DNA of 64,000 bases from Phoronis australis (lineage: Eukaryota > Phoronida > Phoronidae): positions 222,203 to 286,202 of the forward strand of contig NMRA01000069.1 of NCBI GenBank assembly GCA_002633005.1, read 5' to 3'. The position numbers and the translations under genes were made by a program. The notes under the pieces were generated by a model, which saw nothing but the letters and a program-made list of their open reading frames with translations, was not told where the DNA came from and searched no databases. Positions 21,801 to 34,930 of the stretch are shown here, piece after piece; within the stretch, counting starts at the first letter, position 1, and the number at the start of each line of letters is the position of its first letter.

Positions 21801-24800
21801 AATGGCAAGTTTAGCAAAATAGTTGTCACGTGACAATGCGCAAATGCGCTACGCTTTAAAACATGAATTAATATTTTTCAATCATCGAAGATTCAGCGAA
21901 CACATTATTTTAGAAGTTGAAATTTGACAATTTTACAGTTATTCGATAAAACCTGAAAGGGCTAATGCTACTACAGTCGCCGGCGAACGTCAAAAGACAA
22001 TATCTCATCAACTCTGAATCAGGCAAATCAATGAACCAAAACATCCACGAATGGACAAGGCATATTTACACATGGCTAACCTTTCATAAAAATCGACACA
22101 GAGTTTAAATCAAAGCTTCTGTTCCGGAAAGGGAGCTGAAACTGACAATAATGCGGTGTATTGCATATCGTAATATCGATCTTCGAATGTATACAGTTGA
22201 AAATGTCATTGACTTTAACAAACAAACATGACATTAATTTAATGTCTTAAAAATAACGAAGAAGTGGACCGAACAAATGTTCCATTGAAGTTTCGTATAC
22301 AGTGTTTTAGCATTTTACAAAGGACCGCCCTTGGACCGTCGTGAGGTACATATAATGTTGTTTATTAAGATAATCGTCCTTTTATTAGTTTTACATTGAT
22401 GACATTCCGGGCACAATTTTCATGACGGCCACTAGTCGGTACGAAGTTTGTAAAATTTTAATCACGTACGCACATGCTACATTTAATAGAACAAGTGTTT
22501 ATACATACGAATACCATTCGGAACACCTGCGGTATTTTTGTCGCCTCATAATTCCCTCCCCTCGGAGATGAACGTTATCATGTGAGGACTTCAGTCCTGC
22601 GACCAGTCACGTGACTTTTAAACAGAAGAATTATCGGAAGGAAGCTGGCACATAAGCAGATAACGTTAACCGGGGAGGAGAAAGTTGAGGCTATGAAAAT
22701 ATCATAGGTGTTTCAGATGCTACGAGTGCGAGCGAAGTCAATACTTTAAGACACGGAAATTGCCGAATATTTATACATATGCATTTTACCAAGCGGCCGC
22801 GCCGCAGGTCTACTGGTGCATTTGTTCAACACATGTTGTAGAGATAGCAAGTAAGTGTGCTTGAAAAAGCAGCGCTCAATCGACGGAGTACATAATGAAT
22901 AGAAATCTTACCACGCACAATTTATGCGTCCCTATTGTAAATAACGTATTGTTATCAGGAATTAATCGAGCTGTTCTGGAAAGCTTTGCGTCCAAACAAA
23001 ATTGTGTCGTCAGTAAAACACTGTGTAGATAATTCAATTTGTCTAGGAATCCCAAACCTTCGTTCTTATTTGTTTGAAGTGTGAAAAACGAACAATTCGA
23101 CTATTTAAGATTTGAACTCCAATCTCAGAACTCGAACTGTACTGAACAATATGTGTTCGTATAATTCCCATTTAAGGTGCTGAATCATTGCATTTTTCAC
23201 GTTTATTCATCGGACTTAAATTGCTTGGAACCCAGTTGAGCTGTACAAAACGTTCCGAGTTTTCACAAAGATTTGATTTTTTCATCAAACACGTCTGTTT
23301 TAATAGACAAAATAAACTTTGAAAAAAGTAGGATGGTGTTACACCTCGTGACCTGTATTTTCACAAAATGACCAAAAAGAGGCGTAAACTGAAATGTTGG
23401 TGTCGGACTTCTTCGATCGTTCGTAAAAATCATTCATTGTAGTAATAGGTGAACTTATCGAATTCAATGAAACCCTGGCATGAGGACGTTGTTTGTTTTC
23501 TCGCCCATCCTCTCCCGCTGAGCCGATTCCACATCTCGGTCTGCGATCCAGTAAACCGCGCTCTGTGGTATTCAAGTTGAGGTCAATGACATTTGATTGA
23601 CAGTATTTCGGATTTTTTTACAATTATTATAAGAGAATGCAAGGTTTTGGGCATTTTGGTACCCGGATAAAAGACTGTGTTTTTCCTCGATGTATAAAAT
23701 ACAAAAATCTGGTTTAATTTGAATTTTAGCAGTCTTATTCGCCAACCTCGTGTCCATCAACTTTCAATTATTATCTGCACGGTCAGCCATGTCAATTTGA
23801 TGTCAAATTTTGTCATTAAATTAACGTCGAACTGCATTATAGTTCTTAGGGACTCTACTGGAAATTCCTTACGTGTCAATCAAGCTATTAACTCCAGCAA
23901 GCAAGCCGAAGGAAAATGAAAGCACTACGACCGCCCGCCATATTGACCAATCAACATCCGCTGCTACACGAGAAGAACGGTGGTATTAAGTATGCTTTGT
24001 ACAGTGACAGTGCAGGTCAAAGATCTACAAAAATACAACCATTTGATAGACCAAACGATCAACTTATTACACGCCGGGAGTATCCGTCACAATAAACAAG
24101 CCTAAAGTGAAATAAATTTACTTTCCTCTACCCAATCTTTAGGACCGCATGCCCCCGCATATAAAATTTCATAGGCGTTCTACGACTGTTTAACTCAGAC
24201 TAGCAGCCACGATTAGTTTTGTCTTGAATATTACGCATTGCATTTAGATTCTAGCACAACGACAATGCAGAGCAACTTGTCAAAACTCATGCCAATGACC
24301 AAAACAACAATATTGACGATACGGCTAGCACACATGTATTGTGAATTTACTGATGTGTTTGGTTCGGAAATGCAGTCACGTGCAATCGTTTAAACCAATC
24401 CCTAAGAGAGGGTAGTACTGATTTAGCAGACAAAATTGCTCCTTATCCCGTGCCAATCGATTAAAAACATTTAGGAAATATTCGTGTGACCCATATGTCC
24501 TGACGTGAGTTAATTGAATCGTGCTCATCTTTTTCTAAAATGATCCTTGACTACCATCTCGTACACGTTTCCTTTTGTTTTCTTTACTTGTGTCTCATGT
24601 GGTTGAGGGTAACAATCAAACATATGGAATATATGTGGGGGACACGTGACCTCACCCACAAGACTCGTGTATTCCTTATTCCAAGCACATGACCATAAGT
24701 GGCCAACAAAACAACTTTACATTGTTTGATCGAGTGAAGACAGTTCTCCTCATCGTCAGTAGTGCTATATGGACACTTTCCAGCGTACCCTACACGGTTG

Positions 24801-26638
24801 TAGTGGGTACAAAACAGCTATTATTGCATCTAGCCATCCACAGTACCTAACGTGTGTAATCAGTCTGACATCTGGATAAAGCTCAGTTGATGGGAACGGA
24901 TTAACCAATGAATGGGTCCATTTAAAATCGTGATAATGCCACAGTGTGTAACAATTAGTTTTCCTCCGGGGCCCATTTTGATTGTGGGAAAGACTATCGC
25001 GCTACACCTCGGCAGGGGTCGCTGGCCACATTCACGCTTTGTGGATTGTGGGAATTTGGCCTAACTGCGTTTGTCGGAACTACCAGAAGAAGTTGCCAGA
25101 AATATGAACCTCAAATTAAGCAGTAAGGGAATTTGTCACGTGGTCTCGCATTACGCTGCAAGAAGACAACAATGGAATTGCCGAGTAGCCGAAATACTCC
25201 ATGCCGCTGAATGCTTTTGGTGGTTGTCCGAGATTTTCCATACCACACATCCTGTGTACTCAACTAAAATGTTCCCTTGCACTAAATTATTCCAGTTTGT
25301 GTCGACCAGTGCCACTGTGAGGCGGCGTCGTATTTAACAACATGTAAATTAAGTCATGTTGAAAATTAGTCTGATCTATTCGTTATGCAGGCTTCTTTCT
25401 TTATCAGTGCCATAAGGAACAACTTTCAAAAAGAGCCAAAGAACTCAGTAGGTATTGAAGAAGAAACATTGATAATTTGTCATTACCTTGGGCGTAACAC
25501 GCGTACAGTAGTCACTTCCCGCCAAAAATCATTCCAGCGTGCTTTCTTCACTGCACAGGAACCCAAGTGTCACAAATTTCCTGATATTCCATGCAAGAAC
25601 TGGGTAGACACCGAGGCAGATTCAAACCAAAACTAAAGTTGACGCGAGAGGTCGCTACAGTAGAACAGCCCGAAATTGATGTAGACGCTAACAATTCTTG
25701 CCAAAGGTCATGGCGATTCTGTGGTTTGCGGAGAGGGAGGTCCACGCCAAAGGCACACACAAAACTTATTAGAATGGCTCAAAAAGACCGTCTTTTCTTT
25801 CATAGTGACTGGTATGCCAGATTTCATGAAGATCTGTCTAGGAATTTGGCAGAAATCCAGGCATGCGGAAAGAGAACCTTAATTGCCTGTAGGTTACACC
25901 ACAATAGTTGGACATGTTCTGGAACTAACGCCACCCGTCTTCCCCTGAACAGGGAAATAAGCTTTGTGATGGCCCACCAAGGAACTTGTTGAAAGTGTTG
26001 TCGTTATCTCTATAAAACTTATTTGCCAAATTTCGTATTCTTTCACGGAACTTGGTAGATACAGAGGTAAACTAAAAAAAACTAACATTGCCACTAGGGG
26101 CACAGCAATAATCGGATTTATCCAAAAGTCATCGTCTTCCGTCGTCAGTTCCGTGGCAACATATATACCGACTTTCATGAAGATCCTGTTTAGGAGGTAG
26201 TGCAGCGTACTCCAGGAAATACGGACCCCGGCATAAATGGCGCATGAAAAGTGAGAATAGGCGATATACTCTTAAACAAGAAGGCATTATTGCCAAAATA
26301 CAAGACATGAATATCTTTTGACGTAGAAGAAACACAATAGGAATCCAGTGGAGATGTTTAGCTATTTTGTGAAATTAGCGCGGTTTGAATGAGGTTAATC
26401 GATACAAAAACTGTGTTTAAATTCATCACCCTTGTAACACACTAATGAGATAATTCTTTTAACCATGGATAAAAAATAGACATGGCAAAATAAGTTCCGC
26501 TTAATGAAATACATAAGCGTGTACTTAAGATGTTGAAATATTAATTTGGACATTTTGCGCCTGGTTGTTGAACGCACAGCATATCCGGTATGAGTTAAGA
26601 CGCGCTGCATGGCTTGGTAACCCAGTGATCCATGGCTG
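18869..26638. other. gene-poor interval
   Basis: No exon is supported. It contains the tRNA-like element at 19.7 kb. Diverged copies of a tttcatgaagatc-containing motif occur at 25822 and 26172, each preceded by ggtagac/ggtagatac plus a GAGG word. These look like an old ~500-bp duplication. The minus-strand frame at 23339-23575 and the plus-strand frames at 25071-25992 show no domain. The start of the kringle gene should lie here but was not recognised. Confidence 0.4.
19690..19955. mobile_element. tRNA-like/SINE-like element
   Basis: A tail segment (agatcacgtgaagtgaccac, catatggcgtgcaagaagac) is followed by unique sequence. A tRNA-like block follows at 19873-19934 with an A-box-like tagctcagtggactagagcg, a stem tctgc/gcaga and a B-box cccgggttcc. 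The words aaagatcttttcagac (19689) and aaaagatctttgcaga (19935) flank it on both sides. It lacks U33 and a proper T stem, so it is not called as a tRNA gene. Confidence 0.55.
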
Positions 26639-27013
26639 CTTAGATATGAAGCGCCAACGGGTAGTGCCTTTCTGCTCGTTGAAATGTGCTTAATCAAAAC
26701 GTAGCTTTGTTAGATCATCGCGTACTTTTAGCTCTTACAGATCATCGTTCTACTCAACGCACATTTTGCTAAATCAACGCGTAGTTTTACTTAATGAAAG
26801 CGTCTTTTCAGTCAGCTCTAATCCGCCCGTGCTTTCAAATTTCAAAATGGTGGAAGACTTACTTTTGAAGAATGTTGCAGATTCTTTAGGCAAACTACGC
26901 GTTGAATAAGAACAGAACGATGATCATTTAAAAAATAAAATTACGCGTTGATTAAGCACATTTCAACGCGCAGAAGGTACTCGTTTAAGAACCACTTGGC
27001 GCTTCATACCTAG
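26639..27013. mobile_element. foldback element with CAACGCGTA-type arms, copy 1
   Basis: The left end, tagatatgaagcgccaacgg, mirrors the right end, ccacttggcgcttcatacct. Both then carry ttctgc(t/g)cgttgaaatgtgct followed by repeats of the word taatcaacgcgtaNttt, in opposite orientation on the two arms. The motif gatcatcgttct recurs on both arms. The total is about 375 bp and non-coding. Confidence 0.75.
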
Positions 27014-27810
27014 AAACTGAGTATTCGGTTATATTTTGACAAGGGTGCCACTTGGAAATTTGAAAACGGAACACCATTTTAGAGAGTCTGTAACAAAAAC
27101 CCCAACCCTCCAGGGCTCCGTTTCGTGAAATTATTTTAGTCTTAACATAGACCGACATAACAGTGCTGTCATTTCATCACATGCCATGTTGCGCTTGTTG
27201 AACAATGCTGTTGACGTCATGCCAACAATCAAACTTTGAGACCTGAACGTTCACGAAACGGATCCCTGAGAGAGATAACACGATTGCAAAGGATCCAATG
27301 GTAGATAATGTCTGTGAAAAAAGTCATTCGTTTAGAAAAAAAATCCATGACGAACTCCTTTTGTATCTTATAAAATATTGATGTTGAATTAAAATTAAAT
27401 TCAACCCTTTAGACAATGATCATTTTAACACAACGATTGAAACGACACATGAAACAGTTTTTTAAATCCATGCCGTGGATGATCAATTTTGAGTAACCGA
27501 TTTCCAAGTGAAGTTTGGTAGTCACGTGCCCTATCCAAGATCATCGCCGTTGTTGTGGCCGTAAGCCTTTGAATAAGACATTCTTACGCCTCAAGAACTT
27601 GTGCATCAATCTAAATTCGAGGCAGCTGTCTAGGCACGAGAAGTCTTGAAATTTAGGTATTCTTGTTATATATTTTATTTCATTAAACTCAATAAATAAC
27701 ATATCAGAAATCGAATTAACATTATACCTTGGCAACAGACAAACTTTGAACAAATGAATTATTATAGGCAAAGTGCAAAACAATGATGATATTTATTTAG
27801 GTGAATATAT

Positions 27811-27844
27811 ATACGCACACGCACGCACACACACGCGCACGTAC

Positions 27845-27904
<60 letters not shown>

Positions 27905-27908
27905 ACAC
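27811..27908. repeat. (CA)n microsatellite
   Basis: CA-rich tract with an uninterrupted (AC)n run at about 27850-27899 and degenerate CA/CG flanks. The open frames across it on both strands (Thr/His or Val/Cys repeats) are artefacts. Confidence 0.97.
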
Positions 27909-29487
27909 TTAGCTCGGCAAAAACATGTAAATGCACAGAAAGTTTGTCGTAAGTTACGTAAGCACATATATGTTGGCAAGAAAAAATCTGGTGTTATCCA
28001 TAACGGAAAGAAACGATGAAGAGCACGTGCAATGTACATTGATATTGAGATAAACTGCTGCGGAGACACGAAGCGACTTCATTCAGGTATTAAATAATTA
28101 ATTGATATCATTCGGAAAATCATGAGAACCGAACATTAAAAACTTAAATTTATAAATCTGCCGTGGATTACTGTAACAACGATAGCAGACTGTGCCCGTC
28201 GGAAAGTGCTTCGTCCGATACCGTGCCAAAATACTTACTGTAGTTGAAATTACGGTACATACTATCTAGTCGCTTTGAGTAAAAAGTAAACTCCCGAATT
28301 CTGTCAAAACGAAATTTTGATTAACGCCATTTACTAATAGAAAATCTATTTTACCTTTTTCCTTACAGAGATTATTATTGATTTCTCGGCTTGAGAAGTT
28401 CACTGTGGTTACTAGTACTTCAGACAATGCTGGTCGTCACCATGGGTTTCTAGTTAACAGTAAACAAGACAGTATATGGCCGTTAGGGGTATTACAGGTG
28501 ATTCCGCAGTAACTCAGTTCAAACCAAGCATAAGAACGCGATGACTTTGCTTTACTTGAGTTGAGCAAATGTGCCGGTTTAACAACAGAGGATGCAATGG
28601 ACATCACGTGGCTATTCTAATTACTTGGCGCCACAAAAATAGTTTGTTTTTTTTTTGAAAGTGTATTACGTTTCCTTTAGGCGGTAGTCTTGATCTCCCC
28701 CAAAATGCCATTGTTTAGTTACAAGGCACCTGTTTTCAAAGTGTCCACCAATTAGCAATGTTCATTTTCGAACAACGCTAATTCTTCTCGATTCAATTCA
28801 GACACGGTGGATGTGATTTCCTGGTGCTCACAGCACTAGCTCCAGACGAATATGAAATTATAGACGTTTGGGGAATAACGTCATTAATTCTACAAGCGAA
28901 ACACCTGTAATAAACATAGTTTCGTGACAGAATCTCGATACATTGATACAGGAACGCGCTGTTTAATGGAAACTTAATACTAATAATTATGTCTTCGCAA
29001 ATGACATCCTTGATTGCACGATTCTTTAAGAATAGACATTAAGGCGATAATTCTTTTAGTCATGCGTGGTTGGTTCTATAGAAGAAGTCAGCCTAGCCCC
29101 AGCCGTTCGAATCTAGTTTCTGAAAACGCTTTAGTAAACGTTTAACCAACACGCATAAACGTTTGGCTTGGTGGGCACATATCTGCACTTAGTGATCCGC
29201 AGAATAAAGGAAAATGTTTGCACGTGTTGAATAAACTCTGCCGCATCTTTGACTGTAGTTGAGTGTATCATTTTCCTGGAATCTTTCATTCCTCGTCTGT
29301 TTTGTTTTAACAGCGGCTGTGTGCGTTGGCAGCAAGTTTGCAAAAAAAGTGTGTAAAGAATTAAAGGCTTTTGCACTATTAGACTGAAAATTTCTTCTCG
29401 TCACCACAACCATATCGTCTGCTGTCCTTAACCACTCCGAATTCCATCAAAATTGTCTTGGGAATGTAGGGAGGCGGTAGGACGGCA

Positions 29488-29503
29488 GGGAGGGAGGGGA
29501 GGG
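29488..29503 (+). other. G-quadruplex motif
   Basis: gggagggaggggaggg has four G-runs with 1-nt loops, inside a longer G-rich patch (29466-29503) that ends in a T-run. It is capable of forming a parallel quadruplex on the plus strand. Confidence 0.6.
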
Positions 29504-31137
29504 TTTTTTGGTAAAAATTTATTCTACATGGAAGATGGGAGCAGTCTCATCCGCAATCTATTTGTAAAGAAGAGAATGTTAAATCCCGAGTATCTAACAC
29601 CCACCCTCTCATGTCGGTCAAATAAGTAAATTAGCGCCTTCTCATTGCACAGAAGATGTCCTTGGACTTTTACCATAGTTGCTTTCACCTAGTTGTCTCC
29701 CGCCAAAATATAGTGATATCCCGCAGTAAGATAAGATGGCGTGTCACTAAACCACGTCCATACAACAAACATGTTACTGTAGAGTGAGTCCAGTCTACCT
29801 AACGTGAAGGTGTAAGGCAGTGTATCATATTTTGTTTAATACACTTATCAATCTAAAATTGTAAGGATTAGAATAGAGTTCTGATAGGTGTTTAATGGTG
29901 GCATACGTTTCCGCTCGACTTCCGCTAATGACTGGGTCGACTCATCATGAATGAAAATTCATTATTAAGACGGCTCTCTTATCTTCACCTTTTACATCAC
30001 CCTTTCCAATTACAACGCTTTTCTTGCTTCTAGCAGCCGATAAACCTCGCGTTATACTAATTTCCGCTTCTCACAAATCAAAATTTACTACGTCATAATT
30101 GATAACAAATCCAGCTCTCACCACGGCGTATACAAATGTTTCTTTTCATAAACACGAAAAGTGTCTAATTAACGCCTAATTAGAGTCTTCATTATTAGAT
30201 TCTACCGGTGAAAAACTGAAATGCCCGCTTAAATAAACATCCTTTTGCAGATTCCAAGTCATTAGATGTTGTTTTTCGACGAGTGATAAATTGTCATTCT
30301 GTACAAACTCGATATGCTAAACGATTTTAGCATACCTTAGCCCTGGACAGTCTATATACCGCACATATTCCACGTGCAGTTAGACCTACGCCTACTGCCT
30401 GCCAATTCCAACTTGCGGTGTGAATGCCGTCTGAAAGGTACTTGTTCGAGTTTAGGTCATAGTTCATTGTAAGTCTGTGGTCGTAAAGAAAATGCCGAGT
30501 CATCAGTCTGCCCACTAGGGTAATTTTCATGCACCAATTAAACTTCATTGCTTTATAAAAAAACTGCTTCCGATATGTTCTAAGTTTCAATTGACCGCTG
30601 TTAGCAGTCAATGTTGAGTTTAAAAACCAAGGTGGCCCGATCTTGAATTTTTGCCGAATGAACCGACAACCCAAGTCACAGGCAATGCGTACATTGGTCG
30701 GTAAACCAACCATGGTTCAGAGCTGAGTATTGGCTAAGCGTACACGTACACGCGCCATTTTCGAATCCGCAATTTTAGGGTTAGCCAACAATACACTCTC
30801 AAGCGTTTTCTTTGATCGCTGATGGTTTCGATGTTCTTGTTGGTGACGGAAATGGAATCCTGTCACTTTAAGGACTGTTGGGAAACCTTTTCGTGAGAGT
30901 AAAATGTCTAATTCGGTTAACGTTTTAGTTACCTAATCAGGGCGATTGCAACTTTAAGTGTACTCGAAATGTAATGCATTGAGAATCGCGATGAAAAAAC
31001 ATTAGCCTGAAGTGAGGAAACTATCTTGCATTCTACAAACTTGTATGGCGATGTTTCTTTTCGGAATTTCAAATCAATTGTTATTGTAAGTGGCGGCAAT
31101 ACATGTGTGTTGAGTCTTAGCATAGCTGGGTAGACTT

Positions 31138-31259
31138 CAGTAGCTGTCTCGCGGCTAGAAAAATCTAGCCAAAAATCACGTGTTCTCATTTAAAATACAC
31201 GGCAATATCTCATGTAATCTCGCGAAGTCTTGCTTTTTAGCGAGGTCCTAGCGTTACTG
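31138..31259. mobile_element. MITE-like element, 122 bp, copy 2 (inverted relative to copy 1)
   Basis: Its right end gcgaggtcctagcgttactg is identical to the right end of the copy at 3661-3783. The interior (tcacgtgttctcattt, cggcaatatctcatgtaatc) is the reverse complement of that copy's interior. The left end is more decayed (cagtagctgtctcgcggcta). Nearly identical length supports a mobile family. Confidence 0.7.
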
Positions 31260-32311
31260 AACTCTGCCTAGAAGGGAAACGCGAAACTGATGACAACCGG
31301 AGGGTATGGGTAGCAATCCGGGGTACCAAATCTACTAGTAAAATGAGTTTTGAACGAGGTAGGTTATTGCAACGACCAAGACAGCTACTTCAGTGGTGTC
31401 AAGTATGAAATAAATTAGATTCAGTGCAGCGGTATTTGATTAGCAGCATTTTTAGAAGGCATGTTTTACCTTTTTTGTCATTTTTGTAATTATGCATCGA
31501 CCAACTACTAGACAGTCATGTACATAATCATAGACGACTTACTAAAGATTCTGAGAGTGATGAACTCAAAATATACGCGGGATCCCAACCTAGTCATTTC
31601 CACTTGCAGAGCATGGCATCTATTATTAAGTTTGCGCATCATTTAAAGTGCTTAAAACCAACAATTTCATGTCAAAAACACCAAAAACATCAATTGATCA
31701 TCTGGCAAATTAGAGCACTCGAAAACACTACCTGACGACATGATAATTAGTTGGTCTCGAGTTACGAGTATTTATTCGTCGATACAAACTGCGTAGAATC
31801 GCGATAACCAAACAAAGTGCCAGGCACCCTCCGCTGTGTTTAGTGTGAAAAGTTGTCGGCTGTTTCTGCTTCTTTTCCCTGAGGTTAATGACGTAATAAA
31901 AATGGTAAGGAATTGCGTTTGTTTCTGGTGCGACAACTCGGTACTTGTGCACGCTGTGGCTCTTTTCATTTTCCCACGGACCACCAGAAAAGCACGCATA
32001 TCTACTTTTCGTACAAAAAAAACTCGCGTTTTAGTGGCATAACACACTGAGTCGATGCGTCACATTAGTGTCTGTGGAGGTAAGAAAATGGTCAATTGAC
32101 GCCGCTCGTCTTTTATTTTCTCGTTTTTGAGGATATTAAATTCACGATTCTGATACGCAATGGATGCTGAAAATATAGTCACTTGTCGAAACAAGGTAAA
32201 TAGTGCTTTCAAACATATTAAAACTCAGTGGCTGCATTGGTGTGAGTGGTCGATAAATCAGACATTAGATTCTCAACGCTGCAATACCTTATCTGGTAAA
32301 TTTTGGTATAG

Positions 32312-32898
32312 TTTCAATGAAGCGCCAATTAAAGGGTTCTTAAACGAGTTACTTTCTGCTCGCAGAAATGTGGTTAATCAACGCGTACATTTGCTTAATC
32401 TACGTGTACTTTTGCGTAATCTACGCGTGCGTTTGCTTAATCTATGCGTACTTTAAACGAACATCGTTCTACTCTTGATCAACGCGTATTGTAGACAATG
32501 CGACCGTCTCGACTGGCCCCAGTAGTGACAGTGAAACTCCTATAGGAACTTCATACGCCCGAAGGTTTTGGGGAATTATGCCTCGCACTAATTAAAGCAT
32601 CTAAGTCTCGCTGGTATAAGTACATTATTTGCGCATAGAGAAAAAAAGGCCCTTAGGAGGCAGTCGGTGTTTTTAATTCCTTCCAACTCGAACAAAGTCC
32701 CTAACTTCTGTGTTCAGTTGCCAAATTGGCAACTGACCATGTTTAACTCTGCGCGCGCAGTGAATGGCTATACGAACTGACTAAACGTACACGTTGATTA
32801 CGTAAAACTACGCGTATATTAAACAAAAGTACGCGTACATTAAGCACATTTCTACGCGCAGAAAGATACTCGTTTAATAACCCTTTGCCGTTTCATAA
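32312..32898. mobile_element. foldback element with CAACGCGTA-type arms, copy 2
   Basis: The left arm reads aatgaagcgccaattaaagg and gttcttaaacgagt, then repeats of cttaatctacgcgtac. The right arm is the inverted equivalent, ending tttgccgtttcataagtt. The arms carry about four 16-17-bp repeats of the form TTAATC(A/T)ACGCGTAC(A/T)TTTG on each side. A unique centre of ~250 bp separates them. The short plus-strand frame ending at 32456 with its Leu/Arg/Val repeats is an artefact of these repeats. Confidence 0.75.
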
Positions 32899-33169
32899 GT
32901 TTCTGCTGCCTGCGTCTACTTAACGCTTTACTGGGGCATTTTTGTGAACGGAAATACAATTCTTTCCCATTAGATTGTGTTAAGTTCCTCCAAGAAAACT
33001 CAACCGAACTTTAACGTTATTTTTTGATACAAGAAATTAGATGGAAGTGATTGATTATTTTAATAGAAATCTCCATCACTGGATGTGTTCCTGACGTAAC
33101 GCTGACGCATGTTCCGTAAAAGTCGGTCAATATGGCATACAAGAATAGCCATCGTTGGCTGTTAGTGTG

Positions 33170-33640
33170 GGACTTTAGAAAAATGACCAAGTCGAATATA
33201 TGCGGAATAACATATCTCAGAAATGGCTGATCATATTAAACTACAGATACAATGTACTTGTGTTCTTCAAAACTCTTGTCTTTTGTATGAAGAACTGTCA
33301 AATATTGGATTTTTTAAAACTTTCATAAAAAAGTAAAAAGGTGCATAAAACATAAACGAAACGATAATTCAGAATACTGCAACAACGATTTTGAAATTAC
33401 CTTGAGCATTTACACGCACATTAAATAATGAGTAATGTTTTTGATACTATTTTCTGTGCCATAAATATAGCCTTCTTGTTTGCTGAATTCTACTTAAGAG
33501 ACAAGGCCACGTGACCCAATTGATGCCATATCGGCCACAAAGTCAGAACTCAAGTTATACAAGCTTTCTGCTTGAAGAACATTTACATTTACTGAGTTTA
33601 ATTGTACAGTTTTGTCGATATTAGGCTAAATCCACAAACT
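33170..33640. repeat. dispersed ~450-bp repeat, copy 2
   Basis: Contains ataacatatctcagaaatgg, gataattcagaatactgcaa, ggccacgtgacccaattga and atttactgagttt in the same order as copy 1 at 17.0-17.5 kb. Confidence 0.55.
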
Positions 33641-34840
33641 TTACACGTAATATCCATTCTTATCTACGCATGCGCTCAGCTGTGCCAAGGCGTATTGTCA
33701 AGCTTCAGCTCGAAAATTCAAGAACACTGTAGAATAGTTCCAGTTTCAACTCATAGTGAAGCCAGTGCCTGGATAAAGCATGTAACTGTAACTTTCACCA
33801 GCGACTGAAGAAAAGGCCTAAGAGATGCAGTGGCACTTTTAGCTGCAATTGATTATATGCAAAACTCGAAATATTTGCTGACGCACATCACATGGAAAGG
33901 ATTTTTGGCTTACTAATGAGAAATGATGCTGTATTGTGTAGCTCTCGTATAGGTTGCAGTTGTTGAAGAACATAGACAAACGTTTCGGTACCCGTTTGCA
34001 ACCATCTTCAGTCGCTCTTTCTTTTCTCTTAATGTATTTCATATTTTCAATTATAACAATTACAGTGTGTATCTATATGGTTAACATGTACCTTGCCAGC
34101 ATTACCAACGCGTCATGTGACGTCGCGTATGTAAAATATTACCCTTTTTACGAACTTTTCGCTCTCGTGGACGTGATTTTAATCACTGTGACGCTTATTT
34201 AACTTCCCAAAAACATCGGTGGCATTGCTTTTTATATAAAGTAGTCTATTTAATCGACAACATCTCTACACAACTGTTGTAATTCCTCACTCCAAAGAAT
34301 TGACGTTATATCACAGAGTACATAGTTAATGAAGTCGCTACAGGAACGTTATTCTTAGCACGTGTTTACATTACATACATGTAGATGCTTAAGAACTGAT
34401 TGCGTCGATAACGGACATCACAAGGCGAGAATTAATTGGCTAATAACTTTCACACCTTAACTATACCAGGATGAAACTATACAGATTCATCGTATCATCG
34501 ACCCTCGATCAACTTGTTGGCTGATCGAAATTTTATGTATAGTGGCTAACCTCTGCTCTCTCACAGGGCCCACTTAGACGGACATAATTGTCGTGTCTGC
34601 GGTCGAAGAACGCATTTTCGGGATTGTTGTTGGATAGGACAGACTTTTTTAGGTTATTAACTTCGATCAAAGCTTTAAAACAATAAAATATGTTGTTTCT
34701 GCGATTGTATTACAAATAGCTTATTCATTCTCGCCGTCATCTGCCAGACATTCCCAAGTTCAAGGCCAATGGCTTTACCGTAAATACGCTTAACACTCTA
34801 CCGTTTATCGAGTGGGGTCTAGCTGTGCAAGCAGAGCACT

Positions 34841-34930
34841 TCACTGCCATTTATAGAGTGGGGTTTTACTCAGTCAGTAGACCGCTTGACTGAGCGGGAA
34901 AGTTTTAAGTTCGAATCCGCACCCTGGGCT
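34841..34930 (+). repeat. degenerate tRNA-like sequence
   Basis: It has a possible D-arm remnant (agtcagtagaccgc), a stem cgctt/gagcg and a B-box aagttcgaatccgc. There is no matching acceptor stem, so it is likely a SINE head or tRNA pseudogene. Confidence 0.35.

Larger units (their letters stand above)
27014..32311. other. gene-poor interval
   Basis: It holds the CA microsatellite, the G-rich motif and the second MITE-like copy. The longest frame (30327-30713, minus, 128 aa) shows no domain, signal peptide or convincing splice sites. Confidence 0.4.

Noticed and set aside
23339-23575. Candidate upstream exon of the kringle gene
   Set aside because: It has a possible donor, but no acceptor at the frame's start, no kringle cysteines and the wrong phase.
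25591-25992. 133-codon plus-strand open frame
   Set aside because: It overlaps an old diverged duplication (motif tttcatgaagatc at 25.8 and 26.2 kb) and has no domain.
27797-28069. Open frames with Thr/His or Val/Cys repeats
   Set aside because: Translations of the CA microsatellite.
30327-30713. 128-codon minus-strand open frame
   Set aside because: No recognisable motif, no clear splice sites and no neighbouring exons.
33839-34042. Frame around gtttcggtacccgtttgcaacc as a gene
   Set aside because: It resembles the end of an old repetitive element and is short. No domain.
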